A stretch of 64,000 bases of DNA from Cymbomonas tetramitiformis (taxonomy: Eukaryota; Chlorophyta; Pyramimonadophyceae; Pyramimonadales; Pyramimonadaceae), in contig LGRX02027067.1 in the NCBI GenBank assembly GCA_001247695.2, positions 1 through 64,000 of the forward strand, in the 5' to 3' direction. Under the pieces are notes generated by a model. That model was given only the letters and a program-made list of their open reading frames with translations, was not told the origin of the DNA and ran no database searches. This document shows positions 58,799-64,000 of this stretch, piece after piece. Position 1 is the first letter of the stretch; every line of letters starts with the position of its first letter. The position numbers and the translations under genes are program-made.

Positions 58799-60112
58799 AT
58801 GACAAGTAAACCGATATCTGAGAGTAGACTTCAAGAATTATACCTGGACCCGAAGATTGGAATGAGCGGTGCCAATGCATTCACCAAAAAGCTCAAGGCT
58901 CAAGGCTACAAGGTCACCGAGTCTCAGGTCAAGGCTGCCATATCAAAGACTGAAACATCACAAGTTTTGGCACAACCTAAAAGGGTATCTCGTAAGGATT
59001 ATTTTCCAATCTACGCACCTGTTGGGAAAAACAGCATCCAAGCCGATCTCGCGTTTCTGCCAAAAGAAAAGTCGGTGAACAAAGGGAACGCCGTGATTCT
59101 CACTGCGATTAACATTAACACAAACAAAGCTTATGCCATTCCATTAAAAAGTAAAACGGTGAGGGATAAAAACAATAAAAGATCGGAGAACGTTGAAGGC
59201 ATAGTTCCCGCTATGAAACGATTGATAACCGAAACCAAAATGAAAACCCTTACAACCGATTTAGGATCTGAATTTACAAACAAACCAGTTCAAGAACTAT
59301 TGAAACAAAAGGGTATCAAACATTACACGTCTCAAGCTGAGGACCACTCTCGGCAAGGAAAGATTGAAAGATTCAATAGGACATTAAAAAGCAAATTGCA
59401 AAAGGTTTTTGCATCCACTGGCAAGAGCAATTGGGTGAACTATATAGATGATATCGTGGATAACTACAATGGAACAACAAACCAAGGTAATATCAACGAC
59501 ACTCCACCCGATGACATGAATAAGAATCGTGTTATCAGAAGTGTCTTGTTGAAACGCAATCAAACTGCCAAACTATTACAAAAATTAGATATCAAGCCCG
59601 GTGATCGAGTTCGATTGCGTGTGACTAAGAAGACATTTGATAAAGAGAGTCAAACATGGTCTACACAGGTGTATAAAGTTCGAAGTAGAAAGGGCTTGTC
59701 TTTCGTGATAGAGGACGGTGACGGTGATACCTTAAGCCGACAGTATAAGCCGCGAGAATTGAAAGAGGTTCAAGGACCTGTTTCCAAACCATCCAAAGAA
59801 ACTCGTGGGACCAAGACTGACAGTGAAAGCAAGCAGGCCGCAAAATCTGAGCGTGCATTGAAGAAAGAGGGTATAGAAGGTAATACTGCTTCCAAGACAT
59901 CTAGAAACTATGACAACTATGAAGTTAATGTGTTCATTAGCGATAAGAAATCGCCAAACTATCAAAAGACTTTGAAAGGATATCTTAAGCTCAATCGATC
60001 AAGGAAAAGTAAACGTAAGTATCAGTTGATATTCTATGACAAATCGGAAGAGAATGAGTTCGTTGATATACCTGACCCTGAAATTAAATTGTTGAAAAAA
60101 AGAAACCTTTAA
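58799..60112 (+). CDS. Retroviral-like (rve) DDE integrase
   Basis: 437 residues. The catalytic triad is D82 (IQADLAF), D154 (TTDLGSEF) and E190 (GKIERFNR). Exactly 35 residues lie between the last two, the D,D(35)E signature of retroviral and Polinton integrases. The N-terminal 60 residues form a helical domain without a clear HHCC finger. A chromodomain/SH3-like part follows (PGDRVRLRV..YKVRSRKGLSFVIED), then a basic tail. It would insert the linear viral genome into host DNA. Intact. Confidence 0.93.
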   Translation: MTSKPISESRLQELYLDPKIGMSGANAFTKKLKAQGYKVTESQVKAAISKTETSQVLAQPKRVSRKDYFPIYAPVGKNSIQADLAFLPKEKSVNKGNAVILTAININTNKAYAIPLKSKTVRDKNNKRSENVEGIVPAMKRLITETKMKTLTTDLGSEFTNKPVQELLKQKGIKHYTSQAEDHSRQGKIERFNRTLKSKLQKVFASTGKSNWVNYIDDIVDNYNGTTNQGNINDTPPDDMNKNRVIRSVLLKRNQTAKLLQKLDIKPGDRVRLRVTKKTFDKESQTWSTQVYKVRSRKGLSFVIEDGDGDTLSRQYKPRELKEVQGPVSKPSKETRGTKTDSESKQAAKSERALKKEGIEGNTASKTSRNYDNYEVNVFISDKKSPNYQKTLKGYLKLNRSRKSKRKYQLIFYDKSEENEFVDIPDPEIKLLKKRNL

Positions 60113-60118
60113 TATATA

Positions 60119-60745
60119 ATGAGAACGATATTGACCGATGAGGTCGGAAGACGCAATTGTATGAAAATGATGGGAATTGCCAACGGCTCAAGTTCCGACA
60201 ATCTGTTCCGAGGATATGGTAAACTCGCTAAAAACAACTACGTGATAACGATGCCGAGTCAAAACAGTGCGGTATTCTACAATAGTTTGAGAAATTCAAT
60301 CATAAACACGGAACCATTAGTAAGAGACATTCAGGATTATAGCAGTGGTATTGATACAACCAGGCCTACTCCTATAATGACAAGCACACAAGAAGACATA
60401 AATCAACAGGCTTTAGAACGTATTGAGAGTAGTCGACAAGTAAGAGACACACCGATTGATCAAGAAATTCAGGAAATCAACAAAGAAATACCACCAAACA
60501 CTCCGGAAGCTGGATCGTCACTCGATTCTGGACCGGGTGCAAATCTGCGAAAGGAAGCAAAAGCATTATTACAAGGCGATATTATGGCTTCTCCAAGCAG
60601 GTTTGGAACGTTTGCATCTACGAGAGTAACAACAAGAAGTATGGCGGCGGGTCCAATGAGTCCTTTCCAAAAAGTTAGAAGTTTTATCGCCGGAGACGAT
60701 TTAGCACCATATGTACCACCAGCACCAAAATCAAAAACTCCTTAA
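60119..60745 (+). CDS. Viral protein, unknown
   Basis: 208 residues, 6 bp after the integrase stop and 5 bp before the lipase gene, so part of one dense gene cluster. The N-terminal 60 residues look folded (GRRNCMKMMGI, GKLAKNNYVITMPSQNSAVFY). The rest is polar and probably disordered, with conserved-looking Pro/Ser patches. By position it may be a virion protein. Not recognised. Confidence 0.65.
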   Translation: MRTILTDEVGRRNCMKMMGIANGSSSDNLFRGYGKLAKNNYVITMPSQNSAVFYNSLRNSIINTEPLVRDIQDYSSGIDTTRPTPIMTSTQEDINQQALERIESSRQVRDTPIDQEIQEINKEIPPNTPEAGSSLDSGPGANLRKEAKALLQGDIMASPSRFGTFASTRVTTRSMAAGPMSPFQKVRSFIAGDDLAPYVPPAPKSKTP

Positions 60746-60750
60746 TAGTA

Positions 60751-61968
60751 ATGCAAGTTCCTTGTAATCAAAGCTATCAATCGAACGTTTATTGTAGACC
60801 AATGGATGCATCTTTCAAAACAATTGGTAACTTTTTCACAAGCAAAAATGAAGATAAACCCATACTTTCCGAGACATCCAAAGGTTACTTTGTACAATCA
60901 TCATCATTACCCACGATGACTGCACTATTTCGTGAAAGCGTCAACTTACAACCTTCTGAAATTGAACAACAGTTCACACCAGAACTCCGAGAAAAAGCTT
61001 TACATGTTCAAACATCTGGATATTTAGGGTCACGAGAATATCAACCTGATTTGTACTATCCAAATTCGTTTGAGGACCAAACTATATCCAATGCACAACG
61101 ATTTGTCAACAACGAGATTCCAAACAATAACTTTGCATTAGATCGGGAGCTATCAAATTATGATGCTGCCGTTCTTGTCAATCCTGATGCCAACAGAGTG
61201 CATGTTGCTTACCATGGGGCATCCAGCAATCCTATGTATAGAAATGAGGATGTCACTGACATCAAGTCAGTACTGCGTGGCCAAGAATCAAATAGACCGT
61301 CATTCTTGCGTGCTGAAGATGTGTTTGATAAAGTAAGACAGAAATATCCAAATCACAACATTGAACCAATGGGATATTCTCTAGGAGGTGCCAAGGCCGT
61401 GCATGTGGCCGATAAGTTTAAATTAAAGAGTACTACATTTAATCCTTTCTTATCGCCGTTATCACATCAAGTTGGTGGTGGACGTCATGACATTCATAGA
61501 ACCGTCACAGATTCTACAACGGCCGGTGCTCTTTACAAACCTGCAAACTCACAAAGAAATATATTTCATTACTTTCCTGAGAAAAGACAATCAACGTTAT
61601 CATCGTATGTGCCTGATCAACATAGCTTGTCGCAGTTCTTTCAATATCCAACTAACAATAAAGTGAATAAACTAAATCTTATGAAATCTATAGGGAATGT
61701 ATTGAGCACTGGTTTAGATGTCGTGCAAGGTGCTTTTGCAGCTGACCATGGTCTTCGTATGGCAAGACGAAACACAGAACCATCAACATTTTCAAACGCT
61801 ATAAGTGAAGATTTGAATCCCTATGGCATTTTTGGAGTCAATATAGACCCAGATTATAAATTGACTTACGACACGGCTCCGCCGGAAGCTAGATTCCTAG
61901 CCGATGCCATTAATGGTAGAGATTCCGATAGAATGACGAGTTTTGAACGACAATCGGAAAGACGTTAA
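60751..61968 (+). CDS. Lipase-like alpha/beta hydrolase
   Basis: 405 residues. The middle holds a lipase class 3-like core: VHVAYHGASS (strand and oxyanion loop, about 148-158) and IEPMGYSLGGAKAVHVAD with the GxSxG nucleophile elbow (Ser at about 212), followed by STTFNPF. A His-containing GRHDIHRTVTDS could supply the rest of the triad. Flanks of about 140 residues on each side are virus-specific. Lipases occur in Polinton-like viruses and may help membrane passage during entry or exit. Confidence 0.8.
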   Translation: MQVPCNQSYQSNVYCRPMDASFKTIGNFFTSKNEDKPILSETSKGYFVQSSSLPTMTALFRESVNLQPSEIEQQFTPELREKALHVQTSGYLGSREYQPDLYYPNSFEDQTISNAQRFVNNEIPNNNFALDRELSNYDAAVLVNPDANRVHVAYHGASSNPMYRNEDVTDIKSVLRGQESNRPSFLRAEDVFDKVRQKYPNHNIEPMGYSLGGAKAVHVADKFKLKSTTFNPFLSPLSHQVGGGRHDIHRTVTDSTTAGALYKPANSQRNIFHYFPEKRQSTLSSYVPDQHSLSQFFQYPTNNKVNKLNLMKSIGNVLSTGLDVVQGAFAADHGLRMARRNTEPSTFSNAISEDLNPYGIFGVNIDPDYKLTYDTAPPEARFLADAINGRDSDRMTSFERQSERR

Positions 61969-62030
61969 ATGTTGCCAATATTGAATTATATTATATATAT
62001 TAGTGTTTGGGAAACATTTAACGCTTTCAA
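61965..62030 (+). promoter_or_regulatory. Viral intergenic inverted repeat, copy C
   Basis: CGTTAAATGTTGCC and GGAAACATTTAACG are near-perfect inverted arms around AATATTGAATTATATTATAT. It starts at the lipase stop and ends 20 bp before the start at 62052. Confidence 0.78.
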
Positions 62031-62051
62031 ATTTATTCTCTATATATTACA

Positions 62052-62264
62052 ATGGATCGTCAAGAATTGATACGCTTAGCCAAACTTCAATATCCCGATA
62101 TTAAAGATGCTCATGTACAATTGCTTGTAGATGATTATATCAAACGTCCAGAATTTTACGATGACCTTTGTACTGGAAACATTGAAGAACCAATTCATTT
62201 AGATCGGGATACTGTTGATTCCATAAAAGATAATTGTTATATTAATATAGATGAGCGTAATTAG
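62052..62264 (+). CDS. Small acidic viral protein
   Basis: 70 residues, helical N-terminus (MDRQELIRLAKLQYPDI) and acidic throughout. It overlaps the start of the penton gene by 14 bp, implying coupled expression. Size and position directly before the capsid genes are typical of Polinton-like virus accessory genes. Not recognised. Confidence 0.65.
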   Translation: MDRQELIRLAKLQYPDIKDAHVQLLVDDYIKRPEFYDDLCTGNIEEPIHLDRDTVDSIKDNCYINIDERN

Positions 62265-63258
62265 CACAAGAACACTATTCTTGTCTTCCGAAGACAACAG
62301 CAATGGAGACGCACGTGTTTTGCAAATGAATATACCCACCCAGCTGATAAATTATCGAGCACAAACCAAACTGAGATTGACTTTGAATACTTTCTCATGT
62401 GCAAAGACATGGTATAGTATCAACGAGACCAATGGCATCTTCTATGTAGGTGATACCGTTGCCAATACTTTGACGGAAGTACAAATACCTTATGCAAATT
62501 ATACGGAGTTGGATCAATTCACATCTGAATTGGCGACCGCAATAAAAACTGCCATCGGTGGTACTATACAAACAGTTACTATCACTTACAATAAAGATCA
62601 GAATGAGGTTATTGATTACCAGAACAAATTTCGTATAGTATTAGCACCAGCCCAGCCCAATATCAAACTTGTATCGTTTAGCGTCAGCGGTGATTTTCAA
62701 GCTTTACCTGGAAGTAACCTACAAAATGCCTTAAATTCAGTTTCCACTGCTGGAAAATACAACGACTCAGATCAGGTTTTGGGTGGAAGAGTCAACAGAA
62801 CTACAGCCGGTTTGGCTGAGATATCTCAACTTATAGACTTGTTTGAAATTAAATATTTAGTAGCTAACACAACATGCACGTCAATATATCCATGTAACAT
62901 TCAAACCAACGATGCATTGTACCTTAGGATAACATCGTTACCAACACACAATATTGAATCAACCAATCTTTCTACTTTTACAAACACCAACGAAATGATA
63001 AGTTCTGATATCTGGGCGAAAATACTATTGCCTAGTGACACAACGACAGACTTCATACGATATATAGACCCAAACGACAACTTTGTTATTGAAGTGTCTG
63101 GGTCTCAATTTACTTCATTTAGAATCACACTTACAGATTCCAAAGCAAGATTAATCACATTGGCATCTCCGACTCAAGCGTCAGACGGTTCTATCAATTA
63201 TTCTTTAAGTATTAAAGTTGAAGAATTGTCACCTGCTGGTCTCTCAGATATTTTATAA
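62251..63258 (+). CDS. Minor capsid (penton-like) protein
   Basis: 335 residues, no Cys-rich or enzymatic motif, dominated by alternating beta-strand patterns (TKLRLTLNTFSCAKTWYSIN, TVTITYNKD, LYLRITSLPTHNIEST). It lies directly before the major capsid gene and has the length of the single jelly-roll penton proteins of Polinton-like viruses. The call rests on position, length and fold pattern rather than on a sequence signature. Confidence 0.7.
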   Translation: MSVISTRTLFLSSEDNSNGDARVLQMNIPTQLINYRAQTKLRLTLNTFSCAKTWYSINETNGIFYVGDTVANTLTEVQIPYANYTELDQFTSELATAIKTAIGGTIQTVTITYNKDQNEVIDYQNKFRIVLAPAQPNIKLVSFSVSGDFQALPGSNLQNALNSVSTAGKYNDSDQVLGGRVNRTTAGLAEISQLIDLFEIKYLVANTTCTSIYPCNIQTNDALYLRITSLPTHNIESTNLSTFTNTNEMISSDIWAKILLPSDTTTDFIRYIDPNDNFVIEVSGSQFTSFRITLTDSKARLITLASPTQASDGSINYSLSIKVEELSPAGLSDIL

Positions 63259-63280
63259 TCTTTATAATATATATACAAAA

Positions 63281-64000
63281 ATGAGCCTCCCCATGTCATT
63301 GGCCTACGGCTTATCGAAAATGAATTCATATTCAACTAATTACTTCAGATTGGAAACAACAAACTTGACGGAAGCGTCACGATATTCAACCATAACTTTG
63401 AATCTACCTGTGAATTCAATTGTAAACATGAAGAGCCTCTCAATGCATTGTTTAGGTTCCTGTACAACGCCTTTAGCTTTACAAACGACCTTAATGTTGC
63501 TGATGAACTTATCACGACGCTCCCCAATGGCATCGAGAAATTAATTCAAAGGATGGAAATTTTCGCAGGAGGCCAGCAGGTGACGACTGGTTTTCAAAGT
63601 TACAACACGGTCAGTTGCGTACTTGATACTATCAAAACCACTCTTAGCAAAGAAATGACTTATCAAAGGGTTTTGAAAAACCAAGAAATAAATACAACTG
63701 AAAACTTCTACAGTACCCCGCGTCCATACATTTTGAATCAATGGCTATCCTTTTTAGGGGAAGCTGAACCATCCTACATTGATACGAGTCTACTTCCTCC
63801 AATCCAAATAAGGCTATACCTTGCAGGTCCCGAGGTCTTAGGTTGTTGGCAAAAATCATTAACGCCTGGTGCAGCAATTGACACAAAAGCCCAAGAAGAA
63901 TTAGTATCGAAAGGCAATTTTAAATTGGACAAACTTTACTTTACCGTTGAGACGATCACGTTTAGTTCAGGGGTCTACGACGCAGCGGTGGAATCAAAAT
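63281..64000 (+). CDS. Major capsid protein, N-terminal part, frameshifted
   Basis: Starts at ATG 63281 and runs off the window. The first frame gives MSLAYGLSKMNSYSTNYFRL and a beta-rich start. After about 63440 coding sense moves to another frame (FLYNAFSFTNDLNVADELI, then RMEIFAGGQQV and FYSTPRPYILNQWLSFLGEA). That frame stays open to 64000 and contains the strand-rich pattern of the double jelly-roll capsid protein. One one-base shift near 63437-63455 is required. The remaining two thirds lie beyond the edge. Confidence 0.75.

Overview
The window is nuclear DNA of a eukaryotic microalga, or of something very like one. Spliceosomal GT-AG introns (77 to about 1,050 bp) can be read off several genes. 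TGTAA, the usual poly(A) signal of green algae, follows two of them. There is a proline-rich SPPP (pherophorin-type) protein. The repeat content is eukaryotic: LTR elements, a Mutator-like element, a TIR element and tRNA-derived repeats. A prasinophyte-like green alga is my best inference, but nothing here proves the species. Most of the window is mobile or viral DNA layered into itself.

Layout. 1-5.1 kb: a DUF7869 gene (three exons, one in-frame stop, a 69-bp minisatellite in intron 1). 5.3-8.2 kb: a proline-rich gene scattered over several frames. 9.0-10.7 kb: an intact host gene for a signal peptide-SPRY-PAN-transmembrane protein. 12.37-13.28 kb: a complete 905-bp TRIM retrotransposon with a tRNA-like gene in each LTR, inserted in a Ty1/copia remnant. 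14.6-18.3 kb: decayed gag-type ORFs. 18.3-22.7 kb: a divergent gene pair around five 104-bp repeats with TGACGTCA motifs; the right-hand gene encodes a PHD-like zinc-finger protein with 21-residue repeats. 22.66-27.96 kb: a 5.3-kb TIR element with EnSpm-like exons. 28.58-36.75 kb: an 8,167-bp Mutator-like element with about 104-bp TIRs and a perfect 9-bp target duplication. It carries a transposase, a methyltransferase-like protein, two 2-oxoglutarate/Fe(II) dioxygenase-like proteins and three Cys-rich proteins, and it sits in frame inside a Gln/Pro-rich coding sequence. 38.1-41.65 kb: a six-exon gene with a ParB-like N-terminus and a beta-class DNA methyltransferase.

From about 42.1 kb to the right edge lies an integrated Polinton-like virus: a truncated adenine methyltransferase, a small basic protein, primase-polymerase plus SF2 helicase, a C5 methyltransferase, an A32-type packaging ATPase, a protein-primed DNA polymerase B, a DDE integrase, a lipase, a penton-like minor capsid protein and the start of the major capsid protein. 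Inverted repeats recur immediately upstream of its genes. A 3,540-bp gag-only LTR retrotransposon is inserted exactly at the primase start codon.

How the parts work together. The viral genes form a replication, packaging, integration and capsid set. The Mutator-like element looks like a transposon that brings its own DNA-modifying and possibly modification-erasing enzymes. Several genes are interrupted by single frameshifts, some in homopolymers (10 C, 7 A, a C run), so assembly error and true decay must be separated before calling any of them dead.
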